A stretch of 12,617 nucleotides of DNA, taken from NCBI GenBank assembly GCA_938014915.1, contig CALLQQ010000149.1, positions 1 through 12,617 of the forward strand, given 5' to 3'. The position numbers and the translations under genes are program-made. This document shows positions 1 through 5,546 of the stretch, one piece after another (position 1 is the stretch's first letter; each line of letters starts with the position of its first letter). This DNA comes from an uncultured Clostridia bacterium. GTDB lineage: Bacteria > Bacillota > Clostridia > Oscillospirales > Ruminococcaceae. Below the pieces are notes generated by a model. It had not been told where the DNA came from and ran no database searches. It saw only the letters and a list, made by a program, of their open reading frames with translations.

Positions 1-311
1 ATAGTGGTGCCCCATCCCCACCGTCAGAACTTAAACAGATAGAAGAAACTGCCGAGTTGATTACTATCTCGCGGAAAGGCGTATCGGGTAACGATATAGA
101 ATATACTATTTACGCGGATAAGAAGAAAGTCGACACCACAAAAGATACAAAATGCTATTTGAAAAAAAGCGATTTACCTAAAAATAAAAATACGGTTAGT
201 ATAACTGTAACAGCAAAGAATAAATCAAAAGAATCAGTCCATAGCTCTCAATTGCCGGTATCAATCAACAACCAAGGTGGCGGCGGGGATGAGGAAGAAG
301 ATGAAGAATAA
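1..311 (+). CDS. C-terminal end of an unrecognised protein, possibly the extracellular tail of a PrkC-type Ser/Thr kinase (partial)
   Basis: The frame is open from the left window edge (first full codon at 3) to a TAA at 309-311, giving about 102 residues, so the true start lies outside the window. The visible part is hydrophilic. It has a Pro/Ser-rich beginning (SGAPSPPSE), a central part of alternating polar and hydrophobic residues that looks like a small beta-sandwich (for example VSITVTAKNKS), and a Gly4 plus acidic tail (GGGGDEEEDEE). No catalytic motif and no clear PASTA signature is visible. In Bacillota the gene just before rsgA is often the PASTA-domain kinase prkC, whose C-terminus is extracellular, so that identity is a guess from context only. 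The 3' end overlaps the start of rsgA, which suggests translational coupling. A secreted or surface protein with an Ig-like or CARDB-like end is an alternative. Confidence 0.6.
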   Translation, partial: SGAPSPPSELKQIEETAELITISRKGVSGNDIEYTIYADKKKVDTTKDTKCYLKKSDLPKNKNTVSITVTAKNKSKESVHSSQLPVSINNQGGGGDEEEDEE

Positions 312-1215
312 AGCAAAATCCTCATCAGTGGAGAATTATGTAGACGGTTTAATAACAAAATCCATTGGGGGCATCTATTATGTAGAAGCCCCCAATGGGC
401 TTTATTCCTGCAAGGCACGTGGCGTGTTCCGTAAAAGGGGCACAACGCCTTTAGTCGGTGATAGAGTAACAATAGATGTTATCGCCGAATACGAAGGTGT
501 AATAGTTAAAGTGCACGAAAGAAAGAATAAGCTTGTGCGCCCTCCTCTTGCGAATCTTGACCAGTTAATATTAGTTGTATCCACTTGTGAGCCGTTACCG
601 AATCTGCTTGTCCTAGATAAGCTAATCGCAATCGCCGAGCATAAAGGCATCGAGCCTATTATAGTCATTACTAAAATCGATCTTGATGAACATGAGCCTT
701 TGGAGGATATATATTCTGCCGCCGGATTCGATGTATATGTATCCGACAATATCAAGGGTGACAATGTCGCCGAAATCACCGCATTACTTGAGGGGAAAGT
801 GAGCGGATTCGCTGGGAATACCGGCGTTGGCAAGTCGTCACTCCTCAATGCTATCGACGGAACATTATCGATAGAAACAGGCGAAATCAGCAGGAAACTT
901 GGCAGAGGGCGGCATACGACACGTCATGCCGAGTTATATAAGCTGGACAATGGTGGCTATATTGCCGATACCCCGGGATTTTCAGCGCTTGAAACGGGGA
1001 GATATGATGTTATCCTAAAACATGAAATTGAAGATTGCTTCAGGGAATTTGAGCCATATCTTGGGCAGTGCAAGTTCCGTGATTGTGCGCATATCAATGC
1101 TAAGGACTGTGCAATACAGGACGCAGTCGCAAATGGCGAAATCGGCAAGACACGCTATGAAAATTATGTTGTAATGTATGGTGAGGCGGAGCAAATTAAA
1201 GAGTGGGAATTGTAA
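289..1215 (+). CDS. rsgA: Ribosome small subunit-dependent GTPase RsgA (YjeQ/CpgA)
   Basis: RsgA is a circularly permuted GTPase that binds the 30S subunit late in assembly and hydrolyses GTP to release assembly factors. The protein is about 308 residues, normal for the family. After an N-terminal OB-fold (roughly residues 15-85) the GTPase motifs come in permuted order: TKID (G4) near 128-131, the P-loop GNTGVGKSS near 176-184, TTRH (G2) near 210 and DTPGF (G3) near 227-231. The C-terminal zinc knuckle reads C-x4-C-x-H-x5-C (C261, C266, H268, C274), the diagnostic RsgA pattern. The start is uncertain: ATG 289 has AAGGTGG eight bases upstream; GTG 277 and ATG 301 (GAGGA five bases upstream) are in the same frame. 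All of these overlap the upstream gene. thiN follows after 16 bases. Confidence 0.97.
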   Translation: MRKKMKNKAKSSSVENYVDGLITKSIGGIYYVEAPNGLYSCKARGVFRKRGTTPLVGDRVTIDVIAEYEGVIVKVHERKNKLVRPPLANLDQLILVVSTCEPLPNLLVLDKLIAIAEHKGIEPIIVITKIDLDEHEPLEDIYSAAGFDVYVSDNIKGDNVAEITALLEGKVSGFAGNTGVGKSSLLNAIDGTLSIETGEISRKLGRGRHTTRHAELYKLDNGGYIADTPGFSALETGRYDVILKHEIEDCFREFEPYLGQCKFRDCAHINAKDCAIQDAVANGEIGKTRYENYVVMYGEAEQIKEWEL

Positions 1216-1231
1216 TAGAGGAGGAATAAAG

Positions 1232-1855
1232 ATGAAGGATTGCATTATTATTTCCGCAGGAGATGTGGAGGATTCTTCTATTTTACAGCTATGTGCCTCT
1301 GATTCGTATATAATATGTGCTGACGGTGGATATATTCACGCATTGAATGCGGGAATATATCCCGATGTTGTCATCGGTGATTTTGATACTTTTTCAGGGG
1401 AATTGCCCGCCGATATAGAGCGCATAAAGCATCCGACGGAAAAAGACGATACCGACACGATGCTTGCTATTAAGCTTGCAATAGACCGCGGTTATAAGGA
1501 TATTACTATTTTCGGAGCAACGGGAGGACGATTCGACCATACATATGCGAATGTTCAAGCACTAGCATATGCTAGTGAATACGGTTGTACGGCAAGTATA
1601 GTCAATGGCGACACTATAATCACGCACATAAAAAATGATAGGATAGTTCTACCTAATATTGACGGCATCTTCTCAATATTTGCTTATTCCGATATTTGTG
1701 AAGGCGTTACAATTTCGGGGGCTAAATATCCGCTTGATGGGGCGACGATTACTAGCACATTCGCAATTGGGACTAGCAATGAATTCATCGGTTCCGATGT
1801 GGGGATCAGCGTTGACAATGGCTCACTTCTAATCGTTATTACCAAAGGCGAATAA
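1232..1855 (+). CDS. thiN: Thiamine pyrophosphokinase
   Basis: This enzyme transfers pyrophosphate from ATP to thiamine, giving thiamine diphosphate and AMP, a cytosolic step of thiamine salvage. The 207-residue protein shows the family motifs in order: ADGG (30-33), GDFD (49-52), KDDTD (71-75, acidic residues that bind metal and substrate) and GATGGRFDH (95-103). The C-terminal thiamine-binding beta domain contains the usual KYPL and G-x-SNEF elements near 160-190. ATG 1232 was chosen because AGGAGG lies at 1219-1224 with a 7-base spacer; the in-frame ATG at 1178 would add 18 residues that overlap rsgA and match nothing in the family. The position right after rsgA matches the B. subtilis cpgA-rpe-yloS order, except that rpe is not between them here. 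Confidence 0.95.
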   Translation: MKDCIIISAGDVEDSSILQLCASDSYIICADGGYIHALNAGIYPDVVIGDFDTFSGELPADIERIKHPTEKDDTDTMLAIKLAIDRGYKDITIFGATGGRFDHTYANVQALAYASEYGCTASIVNGDTIITHIKNDRIVLPNIDGIFSIFAYSDICEGVTISGAKYPLDGATITSTFAIGTSNEFIGSDVGISVDNGSLLIVITKGE

Positions 1856-1930
1856 AGCAAATCGAATATATACACCAAATTTGCACTATGTGAATATAAT
1901 GTATTATCACGGTATAGGGCAGGTGGGAAA

Positions 1931-2089
1931 ATGCGGAGGAAACGTTCATGGAATATCCCATTGCTAACATTAGTGATAGGGTGCGTGCTATTGTTGCTTT
2001 TGTTTTTCCCATTCAAGATATTGCTCTTGCTTTCGGGAACATTTTTCATTGTAATTGGAATTTGGATGATGAGCAATTGCAGGCGATAG
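1931..2089 (+). CDS. Small two-helix membrane protein, unknown function (52 aa)
   Basis: I do not recognise this gene by name. ATG 1931 to TAG 2087-2089 gives 52 residues. A positive N-terminus (MRRKRS) is followed by two very hydrophobic segments, about residues 9-26 and 30-47, separated by a short PFK turn, and a basic end (NCRR). This is a helical hairpin with both termini predicted in the cytoplasm by the positive-inside rule. A weak ribosome binding site, AGGTGG at 1921-1926, lies four bases upstream. A minus-strand ORF over the same DNA is longer but looks like a shadow: its protein has no coherent features. The gene sits between thiN and spoVM, 27 bases before the spoVM start, so it may be co-transcribed with spoVM; a role in sporulation or spore-envelope membranes is only a guess. 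Confidence 0.6.
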   Translation: MRRKRSWNIPLLTLVIGCVLLLLLFFPFKILLLLSGTFFIVIGIWMMSNCRR

Positions 2090-2116
2090 TAATTCGAATT
2101 AATTGGGGGTCATGAG

Positions 2117-2200
2117 ATGAAGATAGTCGTTGTGAAAAGTCCTAGATTTCTCAAAGGGATATTAAGATTTATATTTGGTATAAAAAAAGAAGATATGTAA
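2117..2200 (+). CDS. spoVM: Stage V sporulation protein M (SpoVM-like amphipathic peptide, 27 aa)
   Basis: The peptide begins MKIVVVKSPRFLKGILRF and ends IFGIKKEDM. In B. subtilis the 26-residue SpoVM inserts its amphipathic helix into the convex outer forespore membrane and recruits the coat scaffold ATPase SpoIVA. Compared from memory with the B. subtilis peptide, identical positions include M1, K2, K7, P9, F11, L12, G14, I15, R17 and G21. Pro9, which matters for curvature sensing, is among them. GGGGGT at 2105-2110 is a good ribosome binding site with a 6-base spacer. An ATG at 2112 gives only Met-Arg-stop and overlaps the real start. The location downstream of thiN agrees with the B. subtilis order, which strongly supports the call despite the short length. 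A terminator follows at 2249. Its presence implies an endospore-forming lineage. Confidence 0.92.
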   Translation: MKIVVVKSPRFLKGILRFIFGIKKEDM

Positions 2201-2248
2201 CTACATAGAATTGAACGAGTTAATACCTGTATGGGGACGCAAAACGGG

Positions 2249-2292
2249 AAAAGAGGACGAAGGGCGAATGCCCTTTCTGTCCTCTTTTTTTC
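2249..2292 (+). terminator. Rho-independent terminator after spoVM
   Basis: AAAAGAGGAC (2249-2258) pairs with GTCCTCTTTT (2279-2288). An inner stem AAGGGC/GCCCTT (2260-2265 with 2270-2275) closes a GAAT loop, and a small internal bulge separates the two stems. The helix runs into a T-tract (2285-2291). It closes the rsgA-thiN-spoVM transcription unit. Confidence 0.9.
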
Positions 2293-2368
2293 GTACAATT
2301 AAACTCCTTGAATATAGCAAATTATATTCGATAATGCGGCATCGTCTATCATTAGTGATAATATGTAA

Positions 2369-2396
2369 GCAAAATGCTTAAAATAGAGGCAAAATG
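2369..2396. repeat. Two direct copies of GCAAAATG, 20 bp apart
   Basis: GCAAAATG occurs at 2369-2376 and 2389-2396, each followed by a similar TTA element, about two helical turns apart and just upstream of the promoter of the TM2 gene. The first copy also lies in a small inverted repeat AAGCA-aaa-TGCTT. The arrangement could be a regulator-binding site, but it is short and could be chance in AT-rich DNA. Confidence 0.3.
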
Positions 2397-2412
2397 TTAG
2401 CTGGAATCACCA

Positions 2413-2441
2413 TTGAATAAACATAAAGTTAATGGTATAAT
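2413..2441 (+). promoter_or_regulatory. Sigma-A-type promoter of the TM2-domain gene
   Basis: A perfect -10 box TATAAT (2436-2441) is preceded by TGG (2433-2435), which makes an extended -10. A -35 like TTGAAT (2413-2418) sits at the optimal 17-bp spacing. The gene starts 44 bases further on, with AGGGGG as ribosome binding site at 2472-2477. Confidence 0.75.
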
Positions 2442-2485
2442 ATATTTTTAAGGAGAAAAACTACTGGATTTAGGGGGATATATTA

Positions 2486-3136
2486 ATGGAAACGATTCAA
2501 TGTAGCCAATGCGGCGTTATACTAGATGCCGCAGATGTAAATTGTCGGTATTGTGGTGCGCCACTTGGAACAAACAATAGCCAGAATCCTAATACGGGCG
2601 ATTCGTCAAATAATTATGCTAGTGATGATGGCAATGAGCATGACGGACAAAGCTATGCAGATAATCAACAGCAAAATCAATATGCAGATAATCAGGAGAA
2701 TTATCAGAATTATAATCAGCAATACGGGCAACAGAATAATTCCTATCAAGGGGAAGTATTGCCCCAATATCAGCAAAATCAATACAAAGGGCAAGACTAC
2801 AACAATCAGAATTACCAATACGGACCGCAGCCATATGACCAGCAGATGTATGGGCAACAATATGGGCAATATCCAGCCTATCAGGCAAAGAGCAAGGTTG
2901 CCGCTGCGTTGCTTGCATTTTTCCTAGGGATATTCGGTGTACATAATTTCTATCTTGGTTATACAAATAAGGCAATTGCACAATTAGTGCTTACGATAAT
3001 AGGAATCATAACGGCATGTATTGTAGTGGGCGCATTTGTAGTTTTAGCAGTTGAGATATGGGCATTCGTTGAGTTTGTCATGATTCTTGCAGGCAGCATT
3101 AATACCGACGCTAAAGGCGTTCCTCTACAAAATTAG
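2486..3136 (+). CDS. Zinc-ribbon, Gln/Asn/Tyr-rich, TM2-domain membrane protein
   Basis: The exact function is unknown. The 216-residue protein has three parts. Residues 1-25 form a zinc ribbon with C6-x2-C9 and C20-x2-C23. Residues about 28-134 are a low-complexity linker made almost entirely of Q, N, Y, G, D and S, with imperfect repeats such as QQNQY and YGQQYGQYP; this is prion-like in composition and likely disordered. Residues 135-205 are a TM2 domain (Pfam family): two hydrophobic segments around the hallmark HNFYLGY, ending in VMILAGSINTDAKG. TM2 proteins are small membrane proteins common in Clostridia, often with zinc ribbons, and mostly of unknown role. It has its own promoter and no operon partner. 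Base composition is like its neighbours, so there is no sign of recent transfer. Confidence 0.9.
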   Translation: METIQCSQCGVILDAADVNCRYCGAPLGTNNSQNPNTGDSSNNYASDDGNEHDGQSYADNQQQNQYADNQENYQNYNQQYGQQNNSYQGEVLPQYQQNQYKGQDYNNQNYQYGPQPYDQQMYGQQYGQYPAYQAKSKVAAALLAFFLGIFGVHNFYLGYTNKAIAQLVLTIIGIITACIVVGAFVVLAVEIWAFVEFVMILAGSINTDAKGVPLQN

Positions 3137-3229
3137 CGAATAACTATACTTCATGTGGGCAAAATACCCATAGAATTTAAAGCGTTTTTGTAGAATAGTA
3201 TTAATGATTACAAATTTGGTTAAAAAGGC

Positions 3230-3258
3230 TTGCTTTATCGTCTTTTACATGGTACAAT
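3230..3258 (+). promoter_or_regulatory. Promoter of the rimP-nusA-infB operon
   Basis: The -10 box TACAAT (3253-3258) is preceded by TGG (3250-3252), an extended -10. TTGCTT (3230-3235) is a modest -35 at 17-bp spacing. Transcription would start near 3265 and give a leader of about 70 nt that contains the hairpin at 3286-3313. The rest of the gap 3137-3229 shows no gene. Confidence 0.7.
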
Positions 3259-3285
3259 ATTGTAGAGAATTAGAAAGATTAAGAG

Positions 3286-3313
3286 ATGAAAGACCGGGTG
3301 CCCGGTCTTTCAT
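3286..3313 (+). promoter_or_regulatory. Perfect hairpin in the rimP leader (possible attenuator)
   Basis: ATGAAAGACCGGG (3286-3298) is the exact reverse complement of CCCGGTCTTTCAT (3301-3313), with only TG between them, so a 12-bp stem with a four-base loop is expected. Only four Ts follow (3313-3316), then CG, so it is a weak terminator at best. It ends nine bases before the rimP ribosome binding site. A strong hairpin here fits attenuation or feedback by NusA, as known for the E. coli rimP-nusA operon, but this mechanism is inferred. The ATG at 3286 lies in the stem and is not used as the rimP start. Confidence 0.75.
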
Positions 3314-3321
3314 TTTCGTAT

Positions 3322-3327
3322 GGAGGG
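3322..3327 (+). promoter_or_regulatory. rimP ribosome binding site (decides start)
   Basis: GGAGGG lies six bases before ATG 3334 and fixes that codon as the start. The longer reading from ATG 3286 would begin inside the leader hairpin with no Shine-Dalgarno sequence. Confidence 0.85.
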
Positions 3328-3333
3328 CCATTA

Positions 3334-3810
3334 ATGAGTAAAAAACGTGGATCGGTATTGGATTCGATATATAATCATATTAAGCCAGTCGTTGAGGAAC
3401 AGGGACTTTCTTTATGGGACGTCCGCTATGAAAAAGAGGGCTCAAATTGGTTTTTGCGAGTATTTATTGATAAAGAGGGCGGAGCTACAATAGACGATTG
3501 TGAGGCAGTTCACAATCCGATTAATAAGCTGCTTGATAAGCTAGATCCAATTAAACAAAGTTATATTTTTGAAGTTGCCTCAGCAGGACTAGGACGTGAA
3601 CTAACTACCGATGCCCATTTTGATGCTTGCATCGGGCAGGAAATTAGGGTAGTGTTCATTCGCCCGCAAGATGGCATTAAGGAAATTGAGGGAATTTTAA
3701 CATCTTACGATAAGGATACTATAAAGTTAGAATGTGATGGCGAAGTTAAAAGCATTACTAAATCCGACTTAGCGTATACTAAGCTTAATGACGACAAAGG
3801 TTTATTTTAA
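3334..3810 (+). CDS. rimP: Ribosome maturation factor RimP
   Basis: RimP binds the free 30S subunit and helps the uS12 region and central pseudoknot mature. The protein is 158 residues, the usual size. The N-terminal alpha/beta domain carries LSLWDVRYEKEG and LRVFIDKEGG, followed by the signature YIFEVASAGLGRELTT near residues 77-92, the clostridial form of the family's EVSSPGLDRPL loop. A C-terminal SH3-like domain follows (residues about 95-155). The start at ATG 3334 is set by GGAGGG at 3322-3327; a 174-residue reading from 3286 is rejected because it uses the leader hairpin. It is the first gene of the operon, and nusA follows after 22 bases. Confidence 0.95.
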   Translation: MSKKRGSVLDSIYNHIKPVVEEQGLSLWDVRYEKEGSNWFLRVFIDKEGGATIDDCEAVHNPINKLLDKLDPIKQSYIFEVASAGLGRELTTDAHFDACIGQEIRVVFIRPQDGIKEIEGILTSYDKDTIKLECDGEVKSITKSDLAYTKLNDDKGLF

Positions 3811-3832
3811 TTAACAGGAGGAACCGAGGAAA

Positions 3833-4882
3833 ATGAGTAACGAATTCTTTGAAGCATTGAAGCTTCTAGAGAGGGAAAAGGGTATATCGGCACAAATTTT
3901 AGTAGAAAAAATTAAGACGGCAATATTAATTGCAATAAAAAAGGATTATCCCGGTAGTGAAAATATCAATATGGACATTGATATGGAAAGTGGCAAATTC
4001 GCCATATCAATCCTCAAGAATATAGTTGAAGAAGTAGAAGATCCGGCGAATGAAATTACCCTTGACGAAGCTAAAACCCACTCAAAGAGGGCGAAGCTCG
4101 GCGGTATATGCGAAATTAAGCTGGAAACAAAAAAATTCGGCAGAATTGCCGCACAGAATGCAAAACAAGTCATCAATCAAGGAATTAAAGAAGTAGAAAG
4201 AAATCTGCTGATTGAGCAATATTCAACAATTGAGAATGAGGCAGTATCGGCGACAGTATCAAAGGTGGAGCCGAAAACTGGGAATATCACATTGAGTGTT
4301 GATAAGAATGAAGTACCTTTATTTAGGAATGAGCAAGTACCGGGCGAAGTCCTTACAGAGGGGCAAATTATCAAAGTATATGTAGCTGGAATACTAACAT
4401 CGGATAGGCGCCCAATCTTGAAAGTTTCGAGAACGCATAAGGATTTAGTCAAGCGCTTGTTCGAGCTTGAAGTTCCTGAAATTTACGACGGCACTGTTGA
4501 AGTTAAGTCAATATCGAGAGAGGCAGGATCCCGATCGAAAATTGCAGTATATAGCAAAGATGAAAATGTCGACCCTGTCGGCGCCTGTATTGGACCGAAA
4601 GGTACGAGAGTTGCTAAAATTGTCGATGAATTAGGCGGCGAGAAGATAGATATTATCAGATACAGCGAGAATCCGGCAGAATTCATCGCACAAGCATTGG
4701 CACCAGCTGATGTTGTAGATGTGACCATTGAAGATGAGGATGTAAAAGCATGCGTTGTGCTTGTTCCCGATCATCAATTATCGCTTGCCATTGGCAATAA
4801 GGGGCAGAATGCTAAGCTTGCAGCTAGACTAACAGGCTATAAAATTGATATTAAGCCCGAGAGTGGATATTTCGGTGAGTAA
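3833..4882 (+). CDS. nusA: Transcription termination/antitermination protein NusA
   Basis: NusA binds RNA polymerase and nascent RNA and modulates pausing, intrinsic termination and antitermination. The 349-residue length fits the Gram-positive form without the acidic C-terminal repeats of E. coli. Domains in order: an N-terminal polymerase-binding domain (1-125), an S1 domain (about 135-200, with EAVSATVSKVEP and KVYVAGI), KH1 with the GPKG loop at 254-257, and KH2 with the GNKG loop at 321-324 (LSLAIGNKGQNAKLAARLTG). AGGAGG lies upstream with a good spacer. It sits between rimP and rnpM as in most Bacillota and may regulate its own operon through the leader. Confidence 0.98.
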   Translation: MSNEFFEALKLLEREKGISAQILVEKIKTAILIAIKKDYPGSENINMDIDMESGKFAISILKNIVEEVEDPANEITLDEAKTHSKRAKLGGICEIKLETKKFGRIAAQNAKQVINQGIKEVERNLLIEQYSTIENEAVSATVSKVEPKTGNITLSVDKNEVPLFRNEQVPGEVLTEGQIIKVYVAGILTSDRRPILKVSRTHKDLVKRLFELEVPEIYDGTVEVKSISREAGSRSKIAVYSKDENVDPVGACIGPKGTRVAKIVDELGGEKIDIIRYSENPAEFIAQALAPADVVDVTIEDEDVKACVVLVPDHQLSLAIGNKGQNAKLAARLTGYKIDIKPESGYFGE

Positions 4883-4902
4883 CTAATATACGAGGTGAGA
4901 AT

Positions 4903-5172
4903 ATGCATAAACGTAAAGTGCCGATGAGAATGTGCATCGGTTGTAGAGAGATGAAGCCAAAGCGTGAACTTGTGCGTGTTGTGCATAATAAAGAGGGGGA
5001 AGTTTCCCTTGATTTAACTGGGAAGAAAGCTGGGCGTGGCGCATATATATGTGCAAATTCATCTTGTCTTGATAAAGCGAGGAAAGCCCATTTAATCGAA
5101 AAGGCATTTAAACGTAGTATCCCGCAGGAAGTTTATGACCAGATGGAGAAGGAGCTTGGCGGCGGTGAATAG
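4903..5172 (+). CDS. rnpM: RNase P modulator RnpM (YlxR)
   Basis: The 89-residue basic protein belongs to the YlxR family (DUF448). In B. subtilis this protein was shown to bind the RNase P RNA and reduce its activity, hence RnpM. Visible signatures are PMRMCIGCREMKPKREL near residues 7-23 and GRGAYIC at 44-50. Cysteines 11, 14, 50 and 55 lie where the family often has a metal-site-like cluster. The ribosome binding site is CGAGGTGAG (4891-4899) just before ATG 4903. Its last codons overlap the GTG start of the next gene, so translation of the two is probably coupled. Confidence 0.95.
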   Translation: MHKRKVPMRMCIGCREMKPKRELVRVVHNKEGEVSLDLTGKKAGRGAYICANSSCLDKARKAHLIEKAFKRSIPQEVYDQMEKELGGGE

Positions 5173-5470
5173 AGCAATTGGATTAATCGGTATATGCAAA
5201 AAGGCAAATAAACTTGTTCAGGGATTCGACGTCGTAGCAGAATCCGCACAGAATGGCGAAATATCGGCAATCTACATGGCAAAAGATATATCACCAAAAA
5301 CACAAAAGGAAATGTTATTTGCGTGTGCAGATACGAATATACCGATAGTTTCGCTTGGTATCACAATGGATGAATTAGGGCAAATACTAGGCAGACGTGT
5401 TGGCGTAATCGGAATTACCGATTCAGGATTAGCTGAGAAGTTAACTTTATTCGGCGATTCATTGAGATAA
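5165..5470 (+). CDS. rplGA: L7Ae-family RNA-binding protein (YlxQ/RplGA)
   Basis: This is a 101-residue protein of the L7Ae/L30e/S12e/Gadd45 fold, the YlxQ type that binds K-turn RNA. Family traits visible are IGLIGICKKANKLVQGFD at the start, the AIYMAKDISPKTQKEM segment and a closing VGVIGITDSGLAEKL. GTG 5165 is taken as the start: it overlaps the last codons of rnpM (GTGAATAG), has AAGGAG at 5149-5154 and gives the usual family length. An upstream ATG at 5135 in this frame would add ten residues that only restate rnpM DNA. It is the standard gene between ylxR and infB. Confidence 0.92.
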   Translation: MNRAIGLIGICKKANKLVQGFDVVAESAQNGEISAIYMAKDISPKTQKEMLFACADTNIPIVSLGITMDELGQILGRRVGVIGITDSGLAEKLTLFGDSLR

Positions 5471-5546
5471 AGGCTATTGAACTAATGTTCAGCGGGCTTT
5501 CATATAAAATGGACTAATCGTAATCATTTAGGAGGATAAACTATTC

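Noticed and set aside
1864..1900. Possible promoter (TATAAT at 1895-1900, or a sigma-E-like GAATATA element) before the 52-residue ORF and spoVM
   Set aside because: The -10 box is good but no acceptable -35 lies 16-18 bp upstream, and no element matches the sigma-E -35/-10 pair well enough to support a sporulation promoter.
1684..2076. 130-codon minus-strand ORF across the thiN end and the thiN-spoVM gap
   Set aside because: It lies opposite a clear thiN C-terminus and the hydrophobic 52-residue ORF, has no ribosome binding site or recognisable motif, and all other genes are on the plus strand.
2201..2485. Riboswitch or small RNA in the gap after spoVM
   Set aside because: Apart from the terminator, a short repeat pair and the promoter, no conserved riboswitch core or second stable structure is visible.
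2553..2927. Alternative-frame ORFs in the Q/N-rich part of the TM2 gene
   Set aside because: The repetitive CAA/AAT/TAT codons keep all frames open; the translations are low-complexity Ile/Arg or Leu/Ile runs without domains.
3155..3172. Small inverted repeat TGGGcaaaataCCCA after the TM2 gene, considered as a terminator
   Set aside because: Only a four-base stem and no T-tract directly after it.
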